A DNA stretch of 64,000 nucleotides from Roridomyces roridus (GCA_029378245.1 JARKIF010000032.1:124001-188000); one strand, 5' to 3'. Positions 1 through 11,317 are shown, numbered from the stretch's first letter. Notes: generated by a model from the letters alone, not told the origin. Translations and numbers: made by a program.

Positions 1-19
1 TCCTCATTGTGAAATAACC

Positions 20-1073
20 ATGGCCGAAGGCAGCAACTACGATTATCTTTTCAAGGTATATTTCCCCAGAATATCCCAGAATGGCCGCCCTAAACCTCCT
101 GGTTCCAGGTCGTCCTCATCGGAGACTCTGGTGTCGGAAAGTCGTACGTCTCATCTACCCAGTGCGATTGCCCCAGGATTTTGACTCGCCATCTCCGCCC
201 AGTAACCGTATGTCCATGGATACTGCATGCCTTGACCGTTGCTGAGGGTACCGAACCAGTGCTCTCGCGGTTCACGCGTAACGAATTCAACCTCGATTCA
301 AAGTCGACCATTGGTGTCGAGTTTGCGACTCGGTCGATAGATGTGGACGGCAAAACCGTCAAGGCGCAGATTTGGGATACGGGTGCGTGTGCTCTCCTCT
401 CTGGCGGGATGGATATGTGCCCGGTCTCGACATCCCGCCAGCGCACACGCTGAGCACTGATCTTCTATCCCCCAATAGCCGGCCAAGAGCGTTACCGGGC
501 GATCACCTCTGCGTGAGTCGTCCTCGGCCATCTTTCTTTTGTGCCTGTTTCTGACCCATGTGTCAGCTACTACCGTGGCGCGGTCGGTGCTCTACTCGTC
601 TACGACATCGCCAAGCACGCGACATACGTCAATGTAACACGGTGGTTGAAGGAACTGCGCGACCACGCCGACTCGAACATTGTCATCATGCTTGTCGGCA
701 ACAAGAGCGACTTGAAGCACCTGCGGGCTGTGCCAACGGATGAGGCCAAAGCCTTTTCCAGTACGCATCACCCTGTTCACCACCGACGTGCCCCAACTGA
801 CATTTCGTGCAGCGGAGAACGGCTGTCGTTCATCGAGACGTCAGCGCTCGATGCTTCCAACGTCGAGGGAGCGTTCCAGACGATCCTGACTGGTAGGCTG
901 TGTTTTTCTCGGATCTAAACCTTCAGATTACTCACAATACTCATATAGACATCTACCGCATCGTTTCGAGCAAGTCGCTGGAGCAGTCGAACAACCCCGT
1001 CGATGCTCCCGGCGCCAGCATCAGCGTCGTGCCCACGATGGACCCTCAAGCTACTCAGGCGAGCAAGTGTTGA
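20..1073 (+). CDS. Rab11/Ypt3-family small GTPase
   Basis: Small GTPase of recycling-endosome and late-Golgi exocytic traffic. After splicing, the canonical Rab parts appear in order: the P-loop GDSGVGKS, switch I with [20 protein letters not shown] (G3), VGNKSDL (G4) and ETSALDASN (G5), with Rab11-type [20 protein letters not shown]. The start is the ATG at 20 ([12 protein letters not shown]), the usual Rab11 N-terminus. Introns lie at about 56-108, 144-202, 208-259, 383-476, 513-567, 762-813 and 893-949. The first two after the P-loop frame a 5-nt exon (203-207). The protein ends ...QASKC with one terminal cysteine, whereas Rab11 proteins usually end in two cysteines for double geranylgeranylation. 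Identity as Rab11/Ypt3 is confident; the single-cysteine end should be checked. Confidence 0.93.
203..207 (+). other. 5-nt microexon of the Rab11 gene
   Basis: The bases TAACC sit between two well-formed introns, 144-202 (GTACGT...CCCAG) and 208-259 (GTATGT...ACCAG). Joining TC|TAACC|TG restores the invariant Rab11 residues GKS-N-L-LSRF. No other pair of nearby splice sites gives this sequence in frame. Confidence 0.8.
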
Positions 1074-1585
1074 GCGCTGAGCTGTCATAGTGGGATTCAG
1101 TGGGGTGCCTGCGGCGAGGGGCTGTTAGCTTGGAGTTGCTGCGCACATATACCGTGCAGGCACTGTTTTTCATTCTGTAGAGTTGCGGCGCATCTTCCAC
1201 TGTACTACTAGCGCATCTTCGCGGGCTCCTCTCTATATCATCTTTTTGTTTCCTCTCTCTCTCATACATACGCCTAAATAAATTTATTGTACCTTCATTT
1301 CCCTTTGATAAATTGTATATAGTTTTATGGTTGGGAGGAAGGCTGCTGGAAATAGCGCTTGCGCGTCGCATGGCTGTTGTTCCGAGCTGCCAGTCTGTCG
1401 AGATTTGCGAGCAACGGTCAAAGACCTATCATTCCCCGAGCAGTTGCGATCTCGAGGCTGTGTGTTGGCGGCGGACACTGGCCGAGCGAGACTGCGCAGA
1501 GAATGCAATGCTAGCTAGCCATGAGTCATGGTCATTATAAATCCCTGCTGAATTTTGGAAAGCTCACCTGAGAGCCTTTAGAAAA
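1074..1585. other. Convergent 3' region, no gene seen
   Basis: Shared 3' space between the Rab11 gene (+) and the membrane protein gene (-). It is T-rich with AATAAA-like stretches around 1278-1284. The open frames here are short and have no recognisable content. Confidence 0.5.
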
Positions 1586-3113
1586 TCACGTCAATGTCCG
1601 CTTCAACTTGCGGAGCGTCGACTTGTAGGACTTGGTTTTTAGTTTCGACTCGGACTCTTTGTCCTTGTCCTTGTCCTTTCGGCGGGATCTTGAAGTGTAA
1701 GTCGAACTGGGGCCCGGCGTCGGTGTCGAATTCGCTCCGTGTTCTGGTTCGGGTGGGGGTGTGGGCGGAAGTGGAAGTGGGTGAACTATAACCGGTATCG
1801 ACATGGATAGTTCCTCCTCCTCTTCCTCCGCAGGTAGGATTGAGATTGATGGAATTGGCATCGGTGATGCAGGAGACGATGGAGGCGGGACGTCCCGCGC
1901 GTGCCAGGTGCTTGGTATCAAAGCGATAGGGAGGAGCCACGTCGCGGTGAGGATTACTCCATGACCGCGGTCAAAGCCCCGGATGGTACTCCAGCTCCAC
2001 GAGATGAAGGTGCCGATGTAGCTGATGAAGGGCACCAGCCGTTGGAGGAGGAACATGGCGGATTGAAGTGGGGGTGGGAAGGTTGAGATAGGGAGATTGG
2101 TGAAGAACCAGGTCAAGGCGGCTGTGATCGTGGTGGCTTGTCGGGTGGCCTCGACGGATTGGTCGTCGAGGATGGATAGAACAGGTGGTGGGAGGTAAAG
2201 TCGATAACCCCACCATGTCGTTTCGAAAGATAGTTTGGTCGTGGAGGGCTTCCAGACGCGTTGAATGGGTACCTCTTTCCTCTCTTGCACGGCACCAGCC
2301 GGAGGTTCGTTGGTTTCAGGAGGAGATTCTGATATAACAAAATCAGGCGATTTGGCAGTCCAGTCACCGAATGGCCAAAATGTGGGCCAAACGGGCCACG
2401 ACCACCTCGCTGGGGTAGGATCCTCTGAAATGGTGGGAACATCCTCCAAGGCAGCGAGTTCGATGACAGAATCCGCATTTGGGATCAAGGGAGAGTACAT
2501 CATGATGCTGGACCGGTCAGAGACAGCGTATTCACTCTGGCTCTGATCCATTGTCCCTGCGTCAGAAACGCGAGGTGGCTCGATCGCGTCGAGCATGCTC
2601 CACACGCTCTGTCTCCTTCCATCTGAGCCGCTCATGATGCTGGGGTTCGAAAGGAGGGATATGAGCTCTGGGTCCTGGATTCGGGCAGCACCTGGAGGAG
2701 GGATGGGACGTCCATTAGAGTCCACGATTGTAGAAGCATTATTGGTCGTGGGGGAGAGGAAACGTGAAGAGAGGGCCGGCAATGAGTTTATTAAACCGCG
2801 AATCTTTCCTCGCGATGAAGGTGTCCTGTGAGAAACTGGAGTCCGCTGCATTACGCGACTCGGAAGTGCTGCTGAGTTTGCCACTGCGTTTCAAAGCGGA
2901 GGAGAGTGCTTTGTGAAGTTCCGGTGACTCGGGGGGTTGGTGCGTCCACCGCGAAGGAAGCTTTTCTAGATTCTCCTCCGGGAGAGCACAGGAAGAGGCC
3001 TCCGTAGGGTCGGCGTGGTCGACTATAACCAGCTTGTTGCGGCGCTGACCTCGTCGCAGTTTCAACGGATCCTTGCTCTTTGTGTGAGATGAGCCTGCCT
3101 TGGAGCTAGACAT
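1586..3113 (-). CDS. Uncharacterised Pro/Ser-rich membrane-associated protein
   Basis: I do not recognise this protein. The start is the ATG at 3113 (MSSSKAGSSHTKSKD). A frame change is explained by a 49-nt phase-1 intron at 2836-2884 (GTGGCA...CTCCAG), giving about 492 residues. The N-terminal half is polar and Ser/Pro-rich. A Trp/Pro-rich stretch (WSWPVWPTFWPFGDW) precedes a hydrophobic region with two or three likely membrane segments (around ALTWFFTNLPIS, FISYIGTFISWSW and GVILTATWLLPIALI). The tail has an acidic run (six Glu), a Pro-rich segment and a Lys/Arg-rich end (RRKDKDKDKE...LRKLKRTLT). The layout suggests a membrane protein with long cytosolic or nucleoplasmic tails. It is convergent with Rab11 and divergent from the WD-like gene at 3276, with only 162 bp between the start codons. 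Confidence 0.7.
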
Positions 3114-3275
3114 GAGAGAGCCTGAATCCTCAAAGTTGAAGATAATATGTCGTCGTCAAGTAACCGCGGCGCGTCGCGGCGATCAACGCGTGTCTTTCCA
3201 TTTTGGGAAAATTTAAACTCAGCTTGTCCTTTACCGTGTTTGTTCTTCTCATCCCATCCATGTACTTTCAGCCTC

Positions 3276-6200
3276 ATGGATGCTGAATCCCCTTGTTATG
3301 CCTCCCTATCTTCAGTATTTGGTGTATCAGGCGCCTTGCACGTCTCCCACCATACCAATCCTTCGAGTCAAAGGGCTCACGCCGTTTTACGACGCGTCGA
3401 ACCGTGCCAAGACTCGAGCGACGACGGCCAAGAGCCGAGCATCGTCTTTTTCAAGCTCTACGCAAATAAATCAATAAGCCTCAAGCCTGGCAAAGAGCTT
3501 TTGCTCACCATCGACTGCGACGACGACCGATTCAAAGACCACATCGTCGTTTTTCAAGGAAACTTGACGACATCTGACGATGAATCAGATCATGAAGGTA
3601 CAACCCAGGTCGAGGAGGAGGAGCCACAAGTAATCCAGGAGGAGGAGATAATTCCCGAACCCATTGTACCGCCCAAAATGCGCCGTCAGCTCTGGTCAAG
3701 AAAACTCGAGGAGGTGAGCCCTGTCATATGTGAGTCAATCTCTTGTACTGTTCGTCGACTTTACAATATTCCTTCGCAAGTGAAAGCACCTGTTGCTCAC
3801 TCATCAATTGGCATACAAGTGCAACCTACCCCCGCTTCGTCTGCCGTCCAAGCTGACGCTCCTCCGGCCAAAATATACTCTTCCACAGCCGTGCAAACGG
3901 ACGCTACACCCCTGCCGATTTACACCGACTCGCAAAATCGAACGGATCTCACTGCGCCGCCGATTGGTGTAAAACAAGAGGTAGGTGTGATATCGTTGCT
4001 CTACAGGCCAACCTCATTCTACGCAGCCCCATTCTCCCGAACCAGATGATTTCAGTGCTCCTTTGTTCCCTCTCGAAACGCCCTGGGCACCGGAACCCTT
4101 CTCTTGGTTTAGAGAACCATCCGAGGACATGGTGATATCTGTCGCTTCCGGGGATATGGAAATGTCTCTATCTCCTAACCTCGTGAAAATGGAGGATCTT
4201 GAGGATACGATGCCTTTTCCAGCGAAGATCAAAGAGGAGCCGCTCGAGCAGGAGGCCTTGCCTGTTTTGCTTTCACCCGAGATCACTTCCCATCAATCAT
4301 TGACGGCCGAGGCCTTGCCGAATCTTCCCCTGCGAAATCCATTTGTATCAGGCGGGTTCGTCACCGACTTGCTTGGTGCAACTGTGCCAGACAAGGTGGT
4401 CAAAGCGGAGGAGTATGACGTACCGATTCCACCTCGAGAAGAGCAGTCGGCCACCGCTTCATCCGTTGAAGTTGACGTGGCGGCATCTCGCGGCAAAGCA
4501 ATCGAGGGCAATCTCCGCACCACGCTCAGTCCAAGTTCCCGCGCCCGCTTCCAGCGGCATCATTGCTCCGGAGGTTCGATCTTTCGTCACGAGCATCGTT
4601 CCTCCCAAAGGCCCGGTCGCGAGCCTGAAACAGCAAGGGTTACATCGAGTGGAAGTCATTGATTTGACTCAACCCGCACCCCCGAACTCGACGCCTCCTC
4701 CCGAGCTCAAGACACTTGCATCTATCCCCTCTGGGCCTTCGTCCAATCCGTTGAGTATACGCCCCTCCAAGTTCACGCTTGCTGCGCGAGGTGGCACTGC
4801 TACTGCCGCGAAACCGAAACCGAAAACCAAGAAGCCACTTCTGGTGGGTAGCAGTTGGCCGGTCGTCAGGTCTGGATCTACGAGTAGCGTTGCGTCGACG
4901 TCGAAAGTCGAATCGAAGCCTGTTCCTGCTGCTACAAGCACGGCAGCATTAGTCGCGTATGCGTCACCCTCCCTCCACCTTCCCCCGTTGCTGCAAATCC
5001 GAAACCTGTCGTCAGCAAGTGGAAAAGAATCGACAGCGACATATCCTTACGCGTCCCCGCCAGCAATGCCCCCTCAAAGGGTCGTATTCCGGTGGACAAA
5101 CCTCCAAAGTTGCAGGAGCGGGCTTTGACGGCGAATACGAGTCGTGCGGGCCCTAAAGCAGCGGAGGTAGGCTGTAAGCGACTTCGACAATAATAATTCG
5201 GCCCTCCATCGGCTCACCTGGCCTCAAATCAAGATCGAGCCACAGATATCAGAGAACATATCCCAATCGCTACTGGAAAAACTCCCTGCCCAAGCGTAGT
5301 GGCGGTCGAAAAAGGCAGAAACAATCGCAAAGTACTGAGATGGGCGTGGGCGGCTTGTTACCTGCAGCACATCATTCGCTGCCAGCCAAACCTCCACCAC
5401 CAAGCTCGGGACCCCCACCGCGAGGGATAAAGCGAGAACGTGCCAATTCGCCGGACCTTTGGACTGCACCGGGCGTTGTGCGTATCCATGAGCAGTCTTC
5501 GTCCTCTAGCCAAAGGCGTGCTCCCTCGCCAGACGTTGTGCGCGTTCAGAAGCAGGAGCCTCCGCCGCCACTACCAGCTACCCAGGGCCGCAAATGGCCT
5601 ACGGTCCAACGGCTACATTCGGAAAAGCTCCCAGGCGACGGAGATGTGGGAATCCGCAAGATGGCATTCAATCCGGGCGGCTCGTTTATCGCCTTGCATT
5701 GTATGCCGGGTTTTTATTTTATTTTCCTTGCAGTGGGTGATTTTTTTGGTTAGGCTGGGACCGTACCTTGCGAATATGGAACAATACGGGACGGTTTGAA
5801 ATCGCACGGCTTGAGAACAGTTCACAAGTGGCCGCGTTTGCGTGGCTGGACGGCGAGGATGCAGTATTGACTCTCCTCGAGAATGGTGTTCTCGGGAAGT
5901 GGCTAAAGCGGCTGGTAAGTCTCTTGGTCGCGTCCAGACGCCTCTTACACTATGTACAGTCCTCAAACCGGTGGGAATGGGTCTACATCCTCGATACGGG
6001 AGAGAAGCGAGAAGATGGCAATATGGCGGTCTGCCTAGCGCATTCTCGGGATCACATCGCCGTCGCGTTTCCACAAACGGGGGTCAAAGTGTGGGCTTGG
6101 TCCAAGGGTGCCCTCGTTTTCGATTCGTTGGAATGGCTGCTGACTATGCATAGGCCGCTGGGTTGCCCAACGCTCCATCACGCGTACGCACGTAACAGCG

Positions 6201-6951
6201 CTCAAGTTCATTGATGGCGGTGATGCTTTGATTGGTGGGACACGGGATGGTGTGGTGTGCGTCGCTTGCTCTTGTCTGTCAATCTGCTGATAACATTCGG
6301 GTCGTAGGTGGCATTGCGCAGTGCCAAATGGGACCATAAAGGCGTATGCATTTTTGCAGTCGAGCATGTCAGTGGCGTTTCTTGGTGTTTGGATATCCAT
6401 CGCTTAATTAGGCCTGATAGCACGGCGATTGACATCAACGCTACGGGCACGCATGCACTCGTCACCCAGCGGGGCGGCTCGGCGTGCCAGGTTGGTCTGG
6501 GGTCGTATGAAGATAACCGTGTCGGCAAATCGTACACAAACTCGGGCGTGCGAGAGTTGGGTGCAGTCTTCGCTGGATCGACTGTGGTGTTCGGTGCGGT
6601 GCACGGCACCCTCCTGGCATGGAACGCCGACGCGGCGATCATATATGGCATGGAGCACGCAGAAGGTGAGGTTTTCACAAGATATCGCGCGCCTGACCAA
6701 ATGAACTTGTAAATTAAGGTGAGCTGATCGAGGCAGTGACGGTAAGCGCAGAAGCCCACAATCTTCGACTGATCCTCCAACACGGCCAGAGTTGCGATGG
6801 CCCGCACGCGTGTGTGTTGACGGGTTCGCGGCAAGGTCAATTGTGTTGGTGGCCGCAACCGGCTGTTCAGGGTAAGTCGGTCGTTTTGCTTGCTGCGCGT
6901 CGAGCCTCATTCTGGCGAGTAGCACCGCGGAAACGGGCAAAGGTCAGGTAG
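3276..6951 (+). CDS. WD-repeat-like protein with disordered SIM-containing N-terminus
   Basis: A long N-terminal half (from MDAESPCYA) is acidic and Pro/Ser-rich and contains the SUMO-interaction motif EVIDLT near 4660. The C-terminal half carries WD40-like blades: GIRKMAFNPGGSFIALH, then WDRTLRIWN, DHIAVAFPQTGVKVWAW, VTALKFIDGGDALIGGT and GSRQGQLCWW. Probable introns are 3981-4026, 4956-5013, 5701-5753, 6107-6152, 6252-6307, 6667-6719 and 6872-6922. The frame change between 4400 and 4640 has several possible splice solutions and stays open. The last exon ends in a basic APRKRAKVR tail, a possible nuclear signal. Function is unknown; SIM plus beta-propeller suggests a nuclear scaffold (inference). 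Confidence 0.6.
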
Positions 6952-7817
6952 CTGCCCGTATTTTTTTGAGTATAAATGTATTTTTGAGTAAACAACACGC
7001 TTCGGGAAATTTAAACGCCCGCCTGGATCTGCAGAAGCTCCCTGTTCCGCTGGGCATGAGAATGGCTGCTTCTGGCGGCGATAAGTGTAAGCTTTGGCTG
7101 GTGGGTAGCCTCGACCCGCGGATGCATGCCCAAGACAGTCTCGATTTGTCCAGTCAGAACGAGCACACGACTGGCCGGAGGGGCGTTTGGACGGTGATTC
7201 GTGGGCATGACGGCCGTTGAATTTGGAGAACTGTGTAGCACGAGAAAGTAACTTTGTCCGTCGCAGCATCCTTGACGACCGAAGGTTTTTTTGCAAATTT
7301 TCAAAGGATTTCCTTTTGCCAGGTGCCTTGAAACGGAAATATTTGGATTTGTGTTGATCGACTCTGCGACCAACCCCTTCAGATTGTCGGCGGCAGCCAT
7401 ACCCGTCGTTCGCTCTTGCCTGTACGTGCTCTGTCGCTCCCTCCGTCGCCGCACCTCGTTTCTTACCCGCTCCATTCCCGCATCGGCCCATTTTGCGACA
7501 GACTCTACTTCAGCTGACTTTACTCGAGGTTGATTTGAGTATCGACTTTGCAAGATTCGCGATTGTGCAGGCGACCAGTGTATCCAGCTTCCTGTGAGTT
7601 CTGTTCTACTGCTTGTCATGATAGGAATGCCACTGGCCACTCCCGTTCGTCGTTGTCGACACTGCCTCGAGGCTCTGCCTCTTTCTGCTGGTTACCACGC
7701 CGAAACCATCATTCCCCTCGTCTTGTTCTCTATTTCTCGGTCTCGCCCTCGTCGTTTTTTTGCGACTTACACTGTGGCCACAGTCTCCTCAAGCCGTGCT
7801 AGACTCCTTTCGGCAGT
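6952..7817. other. Intergenic / CDC42 upstream region
   Basis: No gene was recognised. From about 7420 the + strand becomes strongly pyrimidine-rich (runs of CTC and TCTC up to 7800), typical of basidiomycete promoters and 5' leaders, and leads directly into the CDC42 start. Confidence 0.5.
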
Positions 7818-8605
7818 ATGCAAACCATCAAGTGTGTGGTCGTCGGGGACGGTGCTGTTGGAAAGGTGCGTCACTGCTTGTCCTGCATGAAGCGCCGCCT
7901 CTCATATCATTCCGTAATACCAGACCTGTCTCCTTATCTCGTATACCACCAACAAGTTCCCCAGCGAATATGTCCCGACCGTATGTCGCAACGACTTCCC
8001 CCTATGCACCCGTGCACCAACCAGGCTTTTCTAGGTGTTTGACAACTATGCAGTGACTGTGATGATTGGAGAGGATCCGTACACACTGGGGCTGTTCGAT
8101 ACTGCCGGTGAGTTCAGGCAGCGTCCTTACCCGTTCCGCAGCTTGACTTGTTTCAGGTCAGGAGGATTATGATCGCCTCCGCCCACTATCATACCCGCAG
8201 ACCGATGTCTTCTTAGTCTGTTTCAGTGTAACGTCCCCCGCCTCGTTCGAAAACGTCAAGGAGAAGTGGTTCCCGGAAGTTCACCATCATTGCCCCGGCG
8301 TGCCGTGTCTCATTGTCGGGACGCAAATCGATCTGCGAGATGACTCTCAAGTGATAGAAAAGCTGGCCAGACAAAAACAGCGGCCGGTCACGAATGAGCA
8401 GGGCGAGAGGCTTGCACGGGAGCTGGGCGCTGTCAAGTACGTCGAGTGCTCGGCACTGACGCAGAAGGGGTTGAAGAACGTTTTCGACGAGGTGCGTGCC
8501 TATCTCCGTCTGTTATACATCTTGCTGAGATTGCTCCAGGCGATCGTCGCAGCCCTGGAGCCGCCAGTCGTCAAAGGCAAGGGAAGAAAGTGTCTCGTCC
8601 TTTAG
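7818..8605 (+). CDS. CDC42: Rho-family GTPase CDC42
   Basis: Master GTPase of cell polarity, actin organisation and hyphal growth at the plasma membrane. It starts [16 protein letters not shown] (P-loop) and continues after the first intron with [19 protein letters not shown] and the effector loop [12 protein letters not shown]. Then come [22 protein letters not shown], the G4 element [10 protein letters not shown] (TQID, the usual Rho-family form), the Rho insert region and [22 protein letters not shown]. The end is a polybasic KGKGRK plus CAAX box CLVL, predicting geranylgeranylation. Introns are about 7867-7924, 7982-8034, 8107-8157 and 8492-8539. Length and motifs match CDC42 closely, more so than Rac. 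Confidence 0.96.
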
Positions 8606-9109
8606 AACTGGATGCTTTCAGATTCATCACACTTTTACGAAATACTTTTACGCCCTGCGACAGCCTATTACTTATCTGGTTCTGTCGTATATCCACTTCC
8701 CTTTATCTGCTTTCTCTAGTTAAATTCATATCTTCATGTCTCTGACCTATGCAAAGTCGACCATGGAACCAATTAATTTTGCGTCATCAAGTGGGCAATT
8801 TTCTTTTGGCACTTGACGTCTACGTGACGGAAAGGGTTGGTTGCAACGAGAGACAATATGTATTCCTGTGCTACAAGGTCTAGCGTGTACAATCAGGAAT
8901 TGCGAGGTAATTGTTCTAACCAACGCCTGGATAAGTTACGATAACCCAGAAAAAAACCGGTTGTGTAAGGAGAAGGGTAGGAACGGGGTAGGAACGGGGA
9001 GGCGGGGACTGAGGTAAAAGCGGGCGCGGTGGGACGGGAACTCGGGGGATGAGGGTAGCATAGCAATGCATGCGACGGTGGGGGCGGAGGGGTGATATCC
9101 AAATCAAAT
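8606..9109. other. Convergent 3' region, no gene seen
   Basis: Lies between the ends of CDC42 (+) and the secreted peptide gene (-). It has a pyrimidine-rich CDC42 3' region and a purine-rich stretch near 8970-9100. No open frame looks like a gene. Confidence 0.5.
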
Positions 9110-9461
9110 CTATTTCTTGTAGTAGGGCCTGAACAAAAATGAGGGCGACAGTCAGTGATGTGTTTGCGCTGGAAGAGAGGCTGTTGAGGGCGTACTGGGA
9201 CGGCTGGGGGGCTCCAGCTTCCGCTCGCTTATACCTGAGAGAGAAGCGTGTTAGTGGATGTGTGGTATACACGTGTGGAGGGACATACACATAGGAGGGC
9301 GCGGCGGGAGCGCGGACCGTGGGGGTCTCGCTACGCTTCATCTTGAACTGCTTGAGCGCCTTCTTCACCAGAGCACCATCGTTGGGGGTGACTGGGGAGG
9401 CAACGGCAAAAGCGAAGAGCAGGACGGTGAAATAGACCACGAGGGAACGAAGACCAATCAT
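9110..9461 (-). CDS. Small secreted Kex2-type peptide precursor (76 aa)
   Basis: Three exons (9289-9461, 9196-9234 and 9110-9128), joined over introns 9235-9288 (54 nt) and 9129-9195 (67 nt), give exactly 77 codons. The start MIGLRSLVVYF is followed by a hydrophobic signal peptide ending near AFAVASP. A short pro-region (VTPNDGALVKKALKQFKMKR) leads to two related units, each preceded by the dibasic pair KR. Unit 1 is SETPTVRAPAAPSYVY and unit 2 is AEAGAPQPSQPYY followed by a terminal KK. Both start [S/A]E, are Pro/Ala-rich and end in aromatic residues. This is the layout of fungal Kex2-processed repeat proteins, including pheromone-like or hydrophobic-peptide precursors. No database family is claimed. 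Without splicing the frame runs on into non-coding-looking sequence, so the model depends on the two introns. Confidence 0.75.
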
Positions 9462-10128
9462 GGTGGTCTGGACGAGCTTTTTCCTGGGTGGACGGAGAGG
9501 AAAAGTTGAACAAAGAGATGCCGGGGCGATTTATATATTAAGGGCCATCTGTGCCTCTCGGTGCTGTACTTCGGGAAGGGTCGGTCGGTCGGTCTTGGCC
9601 GGACGGGCGAAATAGACCCTAAACATAGTCATGTCGATGAACGTTTGGAACGTGTAGGTGAAAATTACCCGGAGTAATCGCAGGGCGGATTAAGGCCGTC
9701 AGAACAAGGACATCTCGGGTATCTGACAAAATCTGGTGGCTTCGATGCAACGTCGACATGACGGCGCTGCGAGAGCGGGGCCATCAGGCAAGCCGAGCGA
9801 TAACAAGTTGATAGCGACGGTATTTAAGAATTGGGTGATTCCTTTGCAAGAGAACCGGACTCTTGAGGCGGAAGGTCTGGCCCAGGGCCATTTGATAGCC
9901 CACAAGAATCCCATGAGAAGTCGAAGAACGGTTAGCGGTGCTCCATTGAGGAGATTTGCAAGAAATTTGCGACATTTGAGCGGCGCGCAAGGGCGGTGTT
10001 CAAGTGCGGCACCAGACGGCCAGTAGACAGGCTGACACGATGCCAACGATAAATTGTGGTGGAGGTTCGGTGCCAAGGAGGTCGAAATCACACGTGCAAA
10101 CACTGCTCGTGTCTTCAAGCCACCAAAA
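9462..10128. other. Divergent intergenic region
   Basis: Promoter space between the peptide precursor (-) and SF3B4 (+). Just upstream of the peptide start is a TATATATTA element at 9532-9540, and at 9584-9596 there is a GGTCGGTCGGTCGG-like short tandem. The open frames here lack recognisable content. Confidence 0.5.
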
Positions 10129-11317
10129 ATGTCGCGCCCTCAGGATGATCGCAACCAAGAGGCCACAGTCTATCTTGCGAGTGTTCTACAAAATACTTTT
10201 TCTTCTGCAACGCTCAACTCCTCCCAGGGCAATCTCGATGAACGGTGTACAGACGCGCTCGTTTGGGAGCTGATGCTGCAAGCCGGTCCTGTAGGTGCGT
10301 TGTCTCCGCCCTCTGTCCGCGTCGCCACCACCTCAAAATATACCAACAGTCAACGTACATCTCCCAAAGGACCGTATTTCAATGGCCCATCAAGGGTACG
10401 GCTTTTGCGAGTTCTTGACTGAAGAGGACGCAGAATATGCTTGTAAGATTATGAACCAAATCAAGCTATGGGGCAAGCCCATTCGGGTTAACAAGGCGCG
10501 TTTCGACGCAACACAGTCGCTCAATCTCCTGTGCTGACTTTTTCTGTCCAGGCGTCTTCTGATAAGAAACAACTCGATGTCGGCGCCAACCTGTTCATCG
10601 GTAATCTCGATGAGAATGTCGACGAGAGACTGCTGTATGACACCTTCAGTGCGTTTGGTATGATGGCAACGACTGCCAAGGTCTGTCATTCGTTTCAAGC
10701 CGACTTCTTGTATCTGACTCTCGAAGATCGCCCGTGACCCAGCAGGCGGCACCTCAAAAGGCTACGGTTTCGTGTCCTACACCGACTTTGACGCGTCCGA
10801 CGCTGCTATTGAAGCCATGAACGGCTCTTTCCTCATGAACAAAGCTATCACCGTCCAATACGCGTTCAAAAAGGACGGCAAAGGAGAACGCCACGGTACA
10901 GCTGCCGAGCGTCTCCTTACCGCCCAAGCCCGCAAGAATAACGCATTACCTGTTGCCGCTCGGCCTCCACCTGCTCCTCTCGCTTTTGGTGTTACACCTA
11001 CTCCGGCTTACACGTATCAAGGCCAGTTTGCCGGTGTTCTGGCTCAACCCCCACCGCCGCCGCCCGGCTTTGGACTGAATCAAACAACGATACTTCCACC
11101 CATTCAGATGGGTGGCATGGCACCTCCACCACCACCACCTATGATGATGTCCGGCATGCCTGGTATGCCCGGAATGCCTGGTATGCCGCCCCCGCCTGGT
11201 ATGCCCCCGGCCATGCAGATGTACCCTGGCTACGCCCCTCCACCACCTCCTCCTGGCTTTGGTGCCCCGTTCCCTGGACAGATGGTCCCACCGCCTCCTC
11301 AGCCACAGCAATACTGA
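10129..11317 (+). CDS. Splicing factor 3b subunit 4 (SF3B4 / Hsh49)
   Basis: U2 snRNP SF3b subunit that binds pre-mRNA near the branch site. Two RRMs are visible. RRM1 runs from ATVYL...GNLDER through [21 protein letters not shown] and [15 protein letters not shown]2 runs from [21 protein letters not shown] through [26 protein letters not shown]. The linker [17 protein letters not shown] is characteristic. The C-terminus is Pro/Gly/Met-rich with tandem GMPGMPGMP and several PPPPP runs, as in this family. Start [16 protein letters not shown]. Introns lie near 10188-10232, 10292-10349, 10496-10551 and 10681-10726. The 10496-10551 intron begins GC rather than GT. Confidence 0.93.

Noticed and set aside
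90..554. Overlapping open frames on both strands at the left edge
   Set aside because: They are shadows and intron read-through of the Rab11 gene; their sequence has no independent content.
9736..10026. Open frame (+) of about 96 codons upstream of SF3B4
   Set aside because: No recognisable domain, overlaps minus-strand frames equally long, and sits in promoter space.
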